DNA of 64,000 bases from Bin87 sp965203195 (GTDB taxonomy: Bacteria; Chloroflexota; Dehalococcoidia; Lucifugimonadales; UBA3495). How positions within the stretch are numbered: the first letter of the stretch is position 1; every line of letters starts with the position of its first letter. Positions 7,788-17,347 of the stretch are shown one piece after another. The notes below the pieces were generated by a model. It was not told the origin of the DNA. It did no database searches and saw only the letters and a list, made by a program, of their open reading frames with translations. The DNA lies in assembly GCA_965203195.1 (NCBI GenBank), contig OZ241860.1, forward strand, positions 2,294,001 through 2,358,000, in the 5' to 3' direction. A program made the position numbers and the translations under genes.

Positions 7788-8558
7788 CTAGCCGGGGTTA
7801 TGGTAGTTGGGCAGGAAATATTCCCGCGTGGCGTCCGGGGCCATGCCGGGCAGATCCGCCGGGACGATGCCCTCGCTTTCCAGGGCGGAACGGACGATGC
7901 CCTTGTTGAAGGGGCTGATGTTGTCGTCGGCCATAAACTTGCGGACGGGCATCCAGAGGCATTCCTCAATCTCGGTTTCGCCCATTTTGATTTCCTCGGT
8001 CAGGGCGCGCAGGCGGCAGACGAAGTAGATGTCGGACTTGCCGTAGCGGTAGCCGTGCCAGTGGCGGAAGCAGGTCAGGGCCTCGAACTGGGCGGCGATG
8101 CCGGTTTCCTCCAGCACCTCGCGGACGATGGAGGCCACGATGTGCTCCCCCGGTTCCAGGGCGCCGCCGGGCAGTTTGTAGAAGGGCGGGCGGTTGTCAA
8201 TGCGGTAGCGTTCACAGACCACCAGGAGTTCGGCGCGCCCGTTAAGCACCACGCCGCCGGCGCCCACATAGTGGGTGGCGTAGGGGGGTATGAAAGAGCC
8301 GGGAACCAGGGTGAGGGTGGCGGTGAGGCCGTCCTGATCGGCGTGGTGGTACACAAAGCCGCGCCCGGCGGCGAGGGGGACATAAGAGGCCAGGGCGATG
8401 GGCAGGTCCAGCCAGGCCACTTCGTAGCCGGCGTGGCGCCATTCGGCGATGGAGGCGTCCAGGCGGGCGGCGAATTCGGCGGCGTCCGGGGGCAGTTCGG
8501 CGGTGTTGACTACCACCCCGCGAAAGGGGTTGGGCGCAGCGGCCAGGGGAGAAACCAA
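7788..8558 (-). CDS. NUDIX hydrolase with a pre-NUDIX (NUDT6-like) domain
   Basis: A 256-residue hydrolase of nucleoside diphosphate-linked compounds. I chose the TTG at 8558 (MVSPLAAAPNPFRGV) because GGAGG lies six bases upstream. Residues about 10-90 match the pre-NUDIX domain of NUDT6-type proteins (AARLDASIAEWRHAGYEVAW, GFVYHHADQDG). The NUDIX box is complete: GALEPGEHIVASIVREVLEE followed by TGI, with the metal-binding REVLEE. Such proteins are usually annotated as general NUDIX hydrolases; the substrate cannot be read from the sequence. Confidence 0.88.
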   Translation of the reverse strand: MVSPLAAAPNPFRGVVVNTAELPPDAAEFAARLDASIAEWRHAGYEVAWLDLPIALASYVPLAAGRGFVYHHADQDGLTATLTLVPGSFIPPYATHYVGAGGVVLNGRAELLVVCERYRIDNRPPFYKLPGGALEPGEHIVASIVREVLEETGIAAQFEALTCFRHWHGYRYGKSDIYFVCRLRALTEEIKMGETEIEECLWMPVRKFMADDNISPFNKGIVRSALESEGIVPADLPGMAPDATREYFLPNYHNPG

Positions 8559-9553
8559 GACGCACCTCCGTGTCCATAGCAATCACAAGGGGCCGGCGCG
8601 CCGGCGGGCCAGGCGGCGCCGGCCGGCGCGGGCGGGGTCAGCAAAGCGCCAGTATGGGCGGGAGTATAGCACAGGATGACGCCGGGCCGGCGGCGGGGCG
8701 TGGCGTGGCGATAGTCGTCGCCGGCAGGCCGTGGCCCGCCGGCGACCGTCGTGAAATGGCCCGCCAGTCCGGGAGGGGCCGGAATCCGGGGCAAGGGCCC
8801 GTGGCCTGCGGAGCAGGCGGGCGGTGAGGATGCCCGGATGCCGGCTTGCACCGGACTGACGGGGGTTATGATATGCCGCCGTTGGCGACGGCACAATGCG
8901 CTTGGCGACGCGACTGGCCTTAATTCACTGGCGCTCCTTGATTGGCGTGGATATTGCGGTTACCAGGGCGGTTCCGGCGGGCGGGGGGCGGGCAGTTGGG
9001 GGGAGGGCTACGGTTTTCATAGGGAAGTCGGCTCCTTTTCGGTGGGTGGCTGGAAGATTGATGGCATCGGGGAAGGCTCGGGCTGGCCTTTGGGTTCCAG
9101 GTTGTCGGCGCTACGGCCTGAGAGCGTAACGCGTGAGTTTCGTCCTAGTTTTCCGTGTCCCGGAACGGCAGCTTTTGAGGGCCGACAGCCCGGCACGGGG
9201 CGGTGGTGACACCCGCTGGCTGGCACAGAACTACACGGGCCGTATGATACACACAGCGACGAAGCAGGACCAGCTGAAATTGGGTTCCGACAAGGGTTAG
9301 GCCGTTTCCTGGAGGCTCGTTTGGTTAGCCCGAAATGGTTTCCCCGATGATGGTACGACGTCGATTTCGGATTGGAGTAGGCATAGCTGGTGTCCGTTTT
9401 GGCGCCGGGCGCGCGTCCGCGCCGGGGCTGTGGCGGATGGCGGTCGGGGCAGCTGTCCCCGGGCCGCCGGGCGGGTTGCCGCATCCGTGTTTGAGGTTAG
9501 CAGTACTGATGTTCAGAGCGCAAGGGGGCGGGTGTCATAAATGGCGGCGATTT
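8559..9553. other. about 1 kb with no supported gene
   Basis: This stretch lies between the divergently oriented neighbourhood of the NUDIX gene (start 8558) and the 3' end of folK. All frames give only low-complexity Arg/Gly/Pro-rich translations without recognisable domains. It contains scattered CCGGAATCC and CCGGATGCCGG palindrome fragments related to the dispersed elements (about 8766-8870). I see no RNA gene. Confidence 0.5.
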
Positions 9554-10117
9554 TTAAAATCCGGCGGGCGGGGCATCGCCCCAGCGCCGCACCCCGTCTT
9601 CGCCGGCGACGGCGCAGAGCAGCTGCCGGACGCTCCGCCCAGCCGGCGGCACCGGGGCGTCCGGGGCGATTTCCGCCAGGGGCACAAGGGCGAAAGCCCG
9701 CTCGGCCAGGCGGATATGGGGTATCCGCAAGTCCGGGCTGGCGATGCTTACCAGCCGGCTGCCGTAGAGCAGTATGTCAACATCAATCAGACGCGGCCCC
9801 CAACGGTAGGTGGCGGCGCGCCCCACCCGGGCCTCAACCCGCTTGACGGCGGCCAGCAGGGCCACGGGAGGCAATGCGGTTTCGTAAGCGGCGGCCAGGT
9901 TGAGGAACAGGGGCTGGTTGGTTACGCCCCACGGCGCCGTTTCGTAGATGGCGGAGACGGCAAGGCGGCGCAGGCCCGGCGTTTCGTCCAGGCATTCCAG
10001 CGCCGCCGCCAGCGCCGCCGCCCGGTCGCCCAGGTTGCCCCCCAATCCCAGGTAGGCGGTTGCCGTTGGCGCTGCTGCGGTCCTAGCCGGAGTTGTGGTC
10101 GGCGCTGCCGTGGTCAT
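9554..10117 (-). CDS. folK: 2-amino-4-hydroxy-6-hydroxymethyldihydropteridine diphosphokinase
   Basis: A 187-residue HPPK that transfers pyrophosphate from ATP to 6-hydroxymethyl-7,8-dihydropterin in folate synthesis. The ATG at 10117 overlaps the folP stop (ATGA). Family motifs are all present: AYLGLGGNLGDR at the N terminus, AIYETAPWGVTNQPLFLN, VGRAATYRWGPRLIDVDILL (the metal- and ATP-binding RWGPR.IDVDIL block) and IPHIRLAERAFALVPLAEI. It is placed directly after folP on the minus strand, a common folate arrangement. Confidence 0.95.
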   Translation of the reverse strand: MTTAAPTTTPARTAAAPTATAYLGLGGNLGDRAAALAAALECLDETPGLRRLAVSAIYETAPWGVTNQPLFLNLAAAYETALPPVALLAAVKRVEARVGRAATYRWGPRLIDVDILLYGSRLVSIASPDLRIPHIRLAERAFALVPLAEIAPDAPVPPAGRSVRQLLCAVAGEDGVRRWGDAPPAGF

Positions 10118-11121
10118 TGCGGTTCGGATGGCGGCGGTTCGGGTGGTGGCGGATGGGGCCATCCGGCGGGGCGCCAGTTGCGGACGATGGCGTCGGTCAT
10201 CCGCGCCACCCGCGTGATTTCCTTGACGTCGTGGACGCGCAGGATGTCGGCGCCCTTGGCGATGCCGATGGCGGCGGCGGCGGCGGTGCCCTCCAGCCGG
10301 TCGTCGGCGGGCAGGTTGAGTATCCGGCCGATGGTGGATTTGCGGGATACGCCCAGCAGCAGCGGGTAGCCCAGAGCCCGGATTTCCGGCAGCCGGCGCA
10401 GCAGTTCCAGGTTGTGGTCGGCGGTTTTGCCGAATCCGATGCCGGGATCCAGGATGATGTTATGGGGCGGAACGCCGGCGGCGCGGGCGATGTCCACGCT
10501 GCGTTGCAGGTCGGCGATGACCTCCGGCAGCAGGTCGCGGTACTGGGCCTGGCGGCGGTTGTGCATCAGGATGACGGGGACGCCGGCGCGGGCCACCAGG
10601 GGCGCCAGGGCCGGGTCGGTGCGGAGTCCCCAGACGTCGTTGATCATTGCGGCGCCGGCGGCCAGGGCCTGGCGGGCCACGCTGGCCTTGTAGGTATCCA
10701 CGCTGACGGGGATGGGGATGGCGGCGCAGATGGCGGCCAGGGCGGGCAGCAGGCGGCGGGCTTCGGCGGCGGCGGATATGGGAGCGCTGCCGGGGCGGGT
10801 GGATTCGGCGCCTACGTCGATGATGTCGGCGCCGTCGGCTACCATCCGGCGGGCCAGGGCCACGGCGGCTTCGGCATCGCCGGCCAGGCCGTCGCCGGAG
10901 AAGGAGTCGGGCGTCAGGTTGATGATGCCCATTATGGCGGTGCGGCTGCCCCAGACGGGGGGCGCGTCGGCTTCGTCGCCGGCGGCAACGGCGAAGGCCA
11001 GCGGGGGTGGGGGCGGGGGCAGGTCGCCGGCGGGCCAGTCATTGGGAAACCGGCCGTCGGGGGGTGTTGTTTGGGCTGGCGTCAAGGCAATCTCAATCGG
11101 GCGGTCGGGCGGGGGCGGCAA
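10114..11121 (-). CDS. folP: dihydropteroate synthase
   Basis: A 335-residue enzyme that condenses 6-hydroxymethyl-dihydropterin diphosphate with p-aminobenzoate. Motifs in order: MGIINLTPDSFSGDG, DVGAESTRPG, VSVDTYKA, INDVWG, ILDPGIGFGKT and LLGVSRKS. The protein begins with a proline-rich leader of about 60 residues that is not part of the TIM barrel, and the only upstream start is TTG at 11121 without a clear ribosome site, so the true start may be further in. The C terminus is also proline-rich (PHPPPPEPPPSEPQ). It is coupled to folK by a 4-base overlap. Confidence 0.93.
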   Translation of the reverse strand: MPPPPDRPIEIALTPAQTTPPDGRFPNDWPAGDLPPPPPPLAFAVAAGDEADAPPVWGSRTAIMGIINLTPDSFSGDGLAGDAEAAVALARRMVADGADIIDVGAESTRPGSAPISAAAEARRLLPALAAICAAIPIPVSVDTYKASVARQALAAGAAMINDVWGLRTDPALAPLVARAGVPVILMHNRRQAQYRDLLPEVIADLQRSVDIARAAGVPPHNIILDPGIGFGKTADHNLELLRRLPEIRALGYPLLLGVSRKSTIGRILNLPADDRLEGTAAAAAIGIAKGADILRVHDVKEITRVARMTDAIVRNWRPAGWPHPPPPEPPPSEPQ

Positions 11122-11283
11122 GGCAGTAACGCGCCCGTTATTATATGCGGAATGGCCGGCGAATTGGCGGGCGAATGCGCGCGGCTAAACCCGTAAATCG
11201 GACGGCGGCGGCGTCCGTTCCGGGGCAAAGTTGCCCGACTGCCCGGCATTTTGGTAACATCCGCCGCAACTCCGGAGGGCATA

Positions 11284-12918
11284 ATGACTGCATCACCATC
11301 ATCATCGTCATCATTCAGCGCAACCAACGCAACGACCGCGGCGGGCGTCCCGGCGGCGGCCGATACCGATGCCGACGACCCCAACCTGGCCAATCTGCGG
11401 CGGCTGGAGGCGCAGGCCCGGCTGGGCGGCGGGCAGCGCCGCATTGACCAGCAGCACGCGCGCGGCAAGCTCACCGCCCGGGAACGCCTGGACCTGCTGA
11501 TGGACGCGGGCACTTTCCGCGAAATTGACCGCTTCGTCACGCATCGGGCTACCGATTTCGGGCTGGCGGACCGCACTTTTCTGGGCGACGCCGTGGTCAC
11601 CGGCGCCGGGCGCATTGACGGGCGGCAGGTGTTCGCCTACGCCCAGGATTTTACCGTGTTCGGCGGCTCTCTTTCCGAAGCGGTGGGGCAAAAAATCGGC
11701 AAGGTGATGGATCTGGCGGCGAAAACGGGCTGCCCGATGATCGGCATCTGCGATTCCGGGGGGGCGCGCATCCAGGAAGGGGCCTTGAGCCTGGCCGCCT
11801 ACGGCGACATTTTTCTCCGCAACACCCTTTACTCCGGCGTGGTGCCGCAGATCTCGGTGATTATGGGCCCCTCCGCCGGGGGCGCCGTCTATTCGCCGGC
11901 GATTACCGATTACATTTTTATGGTGCGCGGCGCCGGGCAGATGTATATCACCGGCCCGGATGTGGTGCGCGCCGTTACCGGGGAGGAGGTTACCCACGAG
12001 CAGCTGGGCGGCGCCGACGCCCACGCCGGGCGCAGCGGCGTGGCCCATTTCGTGGCCGACACGGAGGAGGACTGCCTGGCCGACGTGCGGCGCCTCATCG
12101 GGTTCCTGCCGCTGAACAACCTGGACGACCCGCCGGCCTACCGGGCCGCCGACCCTTCCGACCGCAGCGACGAGGGCCTCCGCGTGATTGTCCCCCCGGA
12201 ACCCAACCGTCCCTATGATATGCGGGAAATCATCTACCGCATCATTGACGATGCGGATTTTATGGAAGTGCAGGCCGGCTACGCCCCCAATGTGACGGTG
12301 GGTTTCGGGCGGATGGCCGGGCGCACGGTGGGTCTGGTGGGCAACCAGCCGGCTTACCTGGCCGGGGCGCTGGACATTAACGCTTCGGGCAAGGCGGCGC
12401 GTTTTGTGCGCTTCTGCGACTGCTTTAACATTCCGCTGGTAACGCTGGTGGATGTGCCGGGGTTTATGCCCGGCGTGGAGCAAGAATACGGGGGCATCAT
12501 CCGGCACGGGGCGAAGCTGATTTACGCCTACGCCGAGGCTACCGTGCCGAAAGTGGCGGTCATCACCCGCAAAGCCTACGGGGGGGCTTACATTGTGATG
12601 AGCAGCAAGCATCTGCGTTCCGACATCAACCTGGCCTGGCCGGGCGCCGAAATCGCGGTGATGGGGCCGGACGGGGCGGTGAACATCATCTACCGGGAGG
12701 AAATCGCGCAGGCCGCCGTCCCGGAGGCGCGGCGGGCCGAGCTGATCGCCGATTACCAGCGGCGGTTCACCAACCCCTATGTGGCCGCCAACCGGGGCTA
12801 CCTGGACGATGTGATCGACCCGGCGGAAACGCGGCCTACCATCATCCGCGCGCTGGAAACGCTGCACAACAAGCGGGACACGATGCCGGCCAAGAAGCAC
12901 GGCAACATCCCGCTATAA
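11284..12918 (+). CDS. acyl-CoA carboxylase, carboxyltransferase (beta) subunit
   Basis: A 544-residue carboxyltransferase of the propionyl-/acetyl-/methylcrotonyl-CoA carboxylase type. The ATG at 11284 follows GGAGGG by 5-6 bases; the first 35 residues are Ser/Ala/Thr-rich linker. Family features: RIDQQHARGKLTARERLDLL, ICDSGGARIQEG, IMGPSAGGAVYSPAITDYIF, the HEQLGGADAHAGRSGVAH block and PLVTLVDVPGFMPG. A biotin carboxylase (alpha) subunit is not next to it. The last 65 bases are duplicated in degenerate form at 13961-14024, evidence of an old rearrangement. Confidence 0.92.
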   Translation: MTASPSSSSSFSATNATTAAGVPAAADTDADDPNLANLRRLEAQARLGGGQRRIDQQHARGKLTARERLDLLMDAGTFREIDRFVTHRATDFGLADRTFLGDAVVTGAGRIDGRQVFAYAQDFTVFGGSLSEAVGQKIGKVMDLAAKTGCPMIGICDSGGARIQEGALSLAAYGDIFLRNTLYSGVVPQISVIMGPSAGGAVYSPAITDYIFMVRGAGQMYITGPDVVRAVTGEEVTHEQLGGADAHAGRSGVAHFVADTEEDCLADVRRLIGFLPLNNLDDPPAYRAADPSDRSDEGLRVIVPPEPNRPYDMREIIYRIIDDADFMEVQAGYAPNVTVGFGRMAGRTVGLVGNQPAYLAGALDINASGKAARFVRFCDCFNIPLVTLVDVPGFMPGVEQEYGGIIRHGAKLIYAYAEATVPKVAVITRKAYGGAYIVMSSKHLRSDINLAWPGAEIAVMGPDGAVNIIYREEIAQAAVPEARRAELIADYQRRFTNPYVAANRGYLDDVIDPAETRPTIIRALETLHNKRDTMPAKKHGNIPL

Positions 12919-12948
12919 TACGTCTACGGGCATTGAGGAGCCGTTATT

Positions 12949-13590
12949 ATGGCCGAGCCGCGCCGGCAGCAGGACAAGCCCAGCGCATGGATCAGCATAC
13001 CCAGCATTCCGGCGCACCGGATGGCGCAGGGCTTTCTGGCGTTCGTGACCGCAATTGTCATCGCCACCGCCATTGACGCTATGCTGATTGCCTACAATCA
13101 TCAGCCCCGGGCGTGGCCGGCGACGGCGGAGATGCTGTTTGACGACGGCGGTTCAATCGTGGCCTGGGCCCTGCCGGCAACCTGGCCGCTGATGGAGGTG
13201 TTCCGAATGGTACTGGCGGGAATCTACGAAAGGCGCCGGCGCGAGAAGGCGCTGGCGGAGGGCATCGCTATCGGGGAAGCGCGGGCGCAGGCCGCCGCCG
13301 GTTTGGCAGCGGGTGCCCCGGAACCGGCGCGCTCCGCCGGGTGGCCCGATCTGGAAACGCACCAGCGCTGGCTGGCCTGGAACTGGCGCCGCCTACAGAC
13401 CGAAGCGCGGGGCGACATTTTCGCCGAGGAGCCACCGGCCGCCGCCGCCGCTCGCAATCTCTGCGCGCAAACCCACCAGCTTTGGCTGGAATGGAACATA
13501 CGGCGTCTGGAAGCCGAAACCCGCGGCGCGGCCTTCGACGAACCGCCGCCGGGCCTTGGCGCCGGCGACGCCGGCGACGGGGATGCCTGA
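12949..13590 (+). CDS. membrane protein with two C-terminal W..RR..A...G..F.EP.P repeats
   Basis: A 213-residue protein of unknown function, starting 30 bases after the carboxylase gene. Two hydrophobic helices (about residues 25-48 and 66-90) precede a charged linker (YERRRREKALAEG). The C-terminal half has two copies of a 26-residue repeat: HQRWLAWNWRRLQTEARGDI with FAEEPP, and HQLWLEWNIRRLEAETRGAA with FDEPPP. The same motif ends two other membrane proteins in the window (17348-17893 and 31724-32332). Helical, amphipathic repeats of this kind could form a docking or oligomerisation tail; that is inference. Confidence 0.65.
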   Translation: MAEPRRQQDKPSAWISIPSIPAHRMAQGFLAFVTAIVIATAIDAMLIAYNHQPRAWPATAEMLFDDGGSIVAWALPATWPLMEVFRMVLAGIYERRRREKALAEGIAIGEARAQAAAGLAAGAPEPARSAGWPDLETHQRWLAWNWRRLQTEARGDIFAEEPPAAAAARNLCAQTHQLWLEWNIRRLEAETRGAAFDEPPPGLGAGDAGDGDA

Positions 13591-13708
13591 AGGCCAACCG
13601 GGCATTGGCGCCGGCGATGCCGGAACGCCAGCCGGGAAAGCCCCGCCGGGATGCTGCCCCAATCCCGGCGCACACTTACGCGTCACACATTTGATGGAGC
13701 GGTACAGG

Positions 13709-13961
13709 ATGGAGTTCGGAGTTTTTTACCAGATCCCCTGCGGGGCGGAGCAGACGCCGGCCGGCCGTTATGCCGATGTGATGGCGCAGGCGCGGCTGGC
13801 GGATGCGCTGGGCTACGATATGGCGTGGCTGGCCGAGCTGCATTTCGCCCGCCGCTTCTCCGTGATGCCGGCGCCGCTGCTGATGGCTTCGGCGCTGTCG
13901 CAGACTACGGAGCGGATTATGCTGGGCACGGCGGTGAACCTGCTGCCCCTGCATCATCCGC
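13709..13961 (+). pseudogene. truncated copy of the LLM oxidoreductase gene (5' part)
   Basis: The first 84 codons repeat the start of the intact gene at 16252 with few differences (EFGVFYQIPCGAEQTPAGRY onward), ending at LPLHHP. After the decanucleotide CATCATCCGC the sequence changes abruptly to a copy of the 3' end of the acyl-CoA carboxylase gene. The substrate-binding part of the barrel is lost, so this is a remnant, not a working enzyme. Confidence 0.88.
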
Positions 13962-14024
13962 GCTCTGGAAACGCTACACAACAGACAGGACACGATGCCG
14001 GCTAAGGAGCACGGCAACATCTAT
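13952..14024 (+). pseudogene. degenerate copy of the carboxylase gene 3' end
   Basis: CTGGAAACGCTACACAACAG and the following GACACGATGCCGGCTAAGGA resemble 12852-12915, the end of the carboxylase gene, with scattered substitutions and a small deletion. It is fused to the LLM remnant at a 10-base stretch (CATCATCCGC) present in both parent genes. Confidence 0.8.
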
Positions 14025-14106
14025 AGTTACAGCACCATACCCATCAGGCTGACGGGTATGGCACTGCGGCAGCGAACCGGGGAAATCAATGGCGGCTGGG
14101 CATCAA

Positions 14107-16014
14107 TCAGCCCGCCTCGCTAAAGTCCTCGTCGTAGGCTTCTCCCCCGATCGGGTCGTGCTCTTCGTCTTCTTCATCATCAGGTTCATCAGCGAGCCCG
14201 GCGGAATGCAAGGCTTCTCTGAAGGCATCGCTACCGCTAGGCATCGACTTCCCCATTGCTTCGCCGATTAGCCAGAGCAGTTCTTCGCCGCGTTCCTCAA
14301 AGTGCTTGACAAAGTCATCGCTGGACAGGGCACCAGGATTCACCCAATGCGACCTCAGCACAGCATCCAGGTCATCGGCAGAGATGCTCTGCCGCAGCAG
14401 TCGCAAGTACGCCGAGGGTGCTTTGCTGCTGATCCTCCGATTGGTGGCCCTGTCTATAGGCGTCTTGTTGATGATGGAGTTGCACAGGCGCATCGATATA
14501 CGCTGATTTTCGCACCACTTTTTGGGGAAAATGTGGTGGATGTCAATGCCGGTGTTGAGGACAATGTCGGTGGACATCGGGGTGGCACTGCGCCAGTCTT
14601 TAGTCCCCTTTTTCATTTGCAACGCGCAAAGACCTTTGAAGGCGGCACTTGCCTTAGTCTGGAGGCCGATCAAACGGGCCGGCTCAAAGTTGGCTTCGTT
14701 CAAACTCGCCGGTACTTCCCCGCCGCGTATCCAGTTGGCAACATCTACCAAGTCTCGGGCCGACTTGGTCTCCGTTGCGGAACCATAATCCTCACCAAAA
14801 ATGACCGACCAGAACCAGCGTTCCAGCTTGGCCGTGGCGTCGTCAGACTCCAGCTCCTCCCCCAGATCCACATGGAGGGCGGCCAATGGCACTAGCTGTG
14901 CGTTGTACGGCACGTCCTTTTGAGTGAACACAAACTGCTTGCCGAGAAAGCGTGCAGCAGCTTCAAAACCAGCTTCAACTTCGTCCGCCCATCGCTGGTA
15001 GTCGCTGAAGTTCAGCTGCAACATGGCTTCTGGTTTGCAACTGACCGGACGAATGGCCTCGCCGTTCGCCTCAGCCTTCCGACGCTTGTCCTGCGATACC
15101 AGCAACACCACGGCCTGTAGGAACTGGTCTCCCCCGATGCCCTGTAGTGCCGCATAGCGATTGTTCAGTCGGGATTTCCTTGCTTCCCAATTGTCGCGCA
15201 GCGAAAAACCTGCGCCCTCGCCTGCGAAAGTCGCGGTTACCAAATCAAACGTGTTCAGGGGAATGCCACCCCGGTTGACTTTTTCAAAAACGGTGCAGAC
15301 CGCTTCTTTGGAGTTCTCCTTGTCCAGTCGGATGACCGGTACTTTATAACTTCGGAAGGCGCGTTTCACCGAAGAAACGAATTCGTCCAGGAACGCAGCG
15401 GGGTCTCCCTTGGGGTGTCCCCCAACCCGTTCCCAGTAATTTATGTATCCCCGATCCCATGCCGAGGCAGCTGCGGTATCCAGCAGACGCTCCGTCGGCA
15501 TCAGGTGGTGCTGGAATTCCAGCTCCTGTGTGGACAAATCCCGAACCGATCCCTGTCAAAAGTCAGTGGTTCCTTTCCTGTCGTGATTGACGCTTTCAAA
15601 CGCCTCATCCCGGTCGATGCTGAGGTCCATTGCCTTCAGCATATGGACGTAGAACCACCGCCTGACCTGTCGTCGGTTGCGACTGCTTCGTGTGGCAACC
15701 GGCACTTCATGCTTGAGGGACTGGTACAAAGCGGTCAAGCGCTGCTGACCATCCAGCAGGAAGATTTCGGCCGCATCGGGGGACGCCTCCTGCTCGCTGA
15801 CCCCTTTGATAGGCCGACTCCGCAGACTGGTTTCCCCGCCCCTCTCCAGCGTCAAAATAGCCCCGATGGGGAACTGCCGGGATACGCTGGACAGCAAGCC
15901 CTTGATGCGGTCCTCGTCCCACACCCAATCTCGCTGGAAATCAGGCAACTGAATCTTGCCGCGGCCGGCATTATCCAGCAAAATCGCCAAATCCACCGGA
16001 TTAGCTTCAAACAT
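14107..16014 (-). pseudogene. DUF262/HNH (GmrSD-like) defence gene with an in-frame stop
   Basis: One continuous frame of 636 codons is broken only by TGA at 15556-15558 (codon 153). The start is the ATG at 16014 (MFEANPVDLAILL) after GGAGGG. The N-terminal DUF262 motifs are LPDFQRDWVWDEDRIKGLL, FPIGAIL and LLDGQQRLTALY; the C-terminal half has an HNH-like IDIHHIFPKKWC..NSIINKTP block and an acidic tail. The family includes GmrSD type IV restriction enzymes, which cut glucosylated DNA. The stop sits where relatives have glycine (DF-x-QGSVRDLST), so a single GGA-to-TGA change is the simplest cause. Base composition is visibly less GC-rich than its neighbours, suggesting transfer. Confidence 0.8.
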
Positions 16015-16058
16015 ATTGACCCTCCTGCGACTACCGTTGTCGTAGCCTTTCTTGGCAC

Positions 16059-16087
16059 ACCCTAGCATGGTCGTATGCCGGAGTCAA
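16059..16087 (-). promoter_or_regulatory. sigma-70-type promoter of the DUF262 gene
   Basis: On the minus strand, TTGACT (16082-16087), a 17-base spacer and TAGGGT (16059-16064), about 45 bases before the ATG at 16014. Confidence 0.5.
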
Positions 16088-16251
16088 GCCCTCCAAATCA
16101 GGACTTTCTTGACGGATTTCGTCCTGCCCGAGTGCGGCTATTCGCCGAGATGCGCGGACGCAAAAGTACCTCGTCATTCTGCTATAATGCTTCCCGGTGC
16201 GCTGTCAACTGTCTCGCGCCTACATCGACCTCCCCCCAGGAGCACCTTCCA

Positions 16252-17271
16252 ATGAAGTTCGGAGTTTTTTACCAGATCCCCTGCGGGGCGGAGCAGACGC
16301 CCGCCGGCCGTTATGCCGATGTGATGGCGCAGGCGCGGCTGGCGGACGCGCTGGGCTACGATATGGCGTGGCTGGCCGAGCTGCATTTCGCCCGCCGCTT
16401 TTCCGTGATGCCGGCGCCGCTGCTGATGGCGTCGGCGCTGTCGCAGACTACGGAACGGATTATGCTGGGCACGGCTGTGAACCTGCTGCCTCTGCATCAT
16501 CCGCTGCGGATTGCCGAGGAGGTCGCTACGCTGGATGTGCTGTCCGGGGGGCGCGCCGTTTTCGGCATCGGGCGCGGTTCCAATCCGAACCACTATCGCG
16601 GGTACGGGATTCCTATTGAGGAACGCAACGACCGCTTCGTGGAGGGGCTGGATCTCGCCCTGCGGGCCTGGACGGAGGATACGCTGGACTACAACGGCCA
16701 GTTTTATCAGGCGGAGAACGTGCGCCTGGAGCCGAAGCCCATCCAGCAGCCCCATCCGCCGGTTTATATCGCATCCAACGGGGCGGACACTTTCCCGCTG
16801 GTGGGGCGGCTGGGCCACAATATCCTGGTTACGCCGCTGATTATCAGCGTCCAGGGCGTAAGCGACGGGCTGGCGGCCTACCGCGACACGCTGGCGGAAT
16901 ACGGGCATAACCCGGCCGGCGTGAAGGTGGTGGTCAATGTGCCGGTCTATGTGGGGGAAAGCGAGGCGGCCGCCAAAGCCGACTTTGCGCCCACGATCAA
17001 CAATTATCTGGACACTTTGCGGAGTATGCAGAACAACTCGCGGGGTTCCAGCCGGGCCAGCCAGCTTACTTACGAGGCCATCTACGATGAGCTGGGCGCC
17101 ATCGGCACGCCGCAGCAGGTGACGGCGCGGCTGGAGTGGTTCCGGGAGCTGTACCATCCCCAGGAGTTTATGTGCTGGTTCAACATCGGGGGTATGCTGA
17201 CCAACGATGCGGTGGGGCGTTCAATGCGTCTGTTCGCCGCTGAGGTGATGCCGCGCCTGCGGGCGAAGTAG
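16252..17271 (+). CDS. LLM-class (F420-dependent type) flavin oxidoreductase
   Basis: A 339-residue bacterial-luciferase-like TIM-barrel protein. The ATG at 16252 has AGGAG at 16238-16242. Typical sequence: MKFGVFYQIPCGAEQTP at the first strand, MLGTAVNLLPLHHPLRIAEE, LSGGRAVFGIGRGSNPNH, a conserved PHPPVYIASNGADTFPLVG and FNIGGMLTNDAVGRSM near the end. Members use F420 or FMN for oxidations and monooxygenations of aldehydes, alkanes or organosulfur compounds; the substrate is not readable. A near-identical 5' fragment lies at 13709. The two copies flank the DUF262 gene. Confidence 0.9.
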   Translation: MKFGVFYQIPCGAEQTPAGRYADVMAQARLADALGYDMAWLAELHFARRFSVMPAPLLMASALSQTTERIMLGTAVNLLPLHHPLRIAEEVATLDVLSGGRAVFGIGRGSNPNHYRGYGIPIEERNDRFVEGLDLALRAWTEDTLDYNGQFYQAENVRLEPKPIQQPHPPVYIASNGADTFPLVGRLGHNILVTPLIISVQGVSDGLAAYRDTLAEYGHNPAGVKVVVNVPVYVGESEAAAKADFAPTINNYLDTLRSMQNNSRGSSRASQLTYEAIYDELGAIGTPQQVTARLEWFRELYHPQEFMCWFNIGGMLTNDAVGRSMRLFAAEVMPRLRAK

Positions 17272-17347
17272 GCGCAGTTGGGGCGAACTGCCGCCCGGCC
17301 GGCCACAGCGCCGGCGCTGCCGGGGAATAATAACGGGGAGAAAGCAA

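Noticed and set aside
8559..9553. Possible RNA gene or riboswitch in the 1-kb gap
   Set aside because: No tRNA-like GTTCGAATC, rRNA or recognisable riboswitch core was found; only GC-rich hairpins.
14035..14060. Hairpin ATACCC...GGGTAT as an attachment site or terminator
   Set aside because: A short stem with an 11-base loop, no T-run and no second copy; not enough to support either.
15556..15558. TGA in the DUF262 gene as a second selenocysteine site
   Set aside because: No Cys or Sec is expected at this position in the family and no selenoprotein motif surrounds it; a nonsense change from a glycine codon is simpler.
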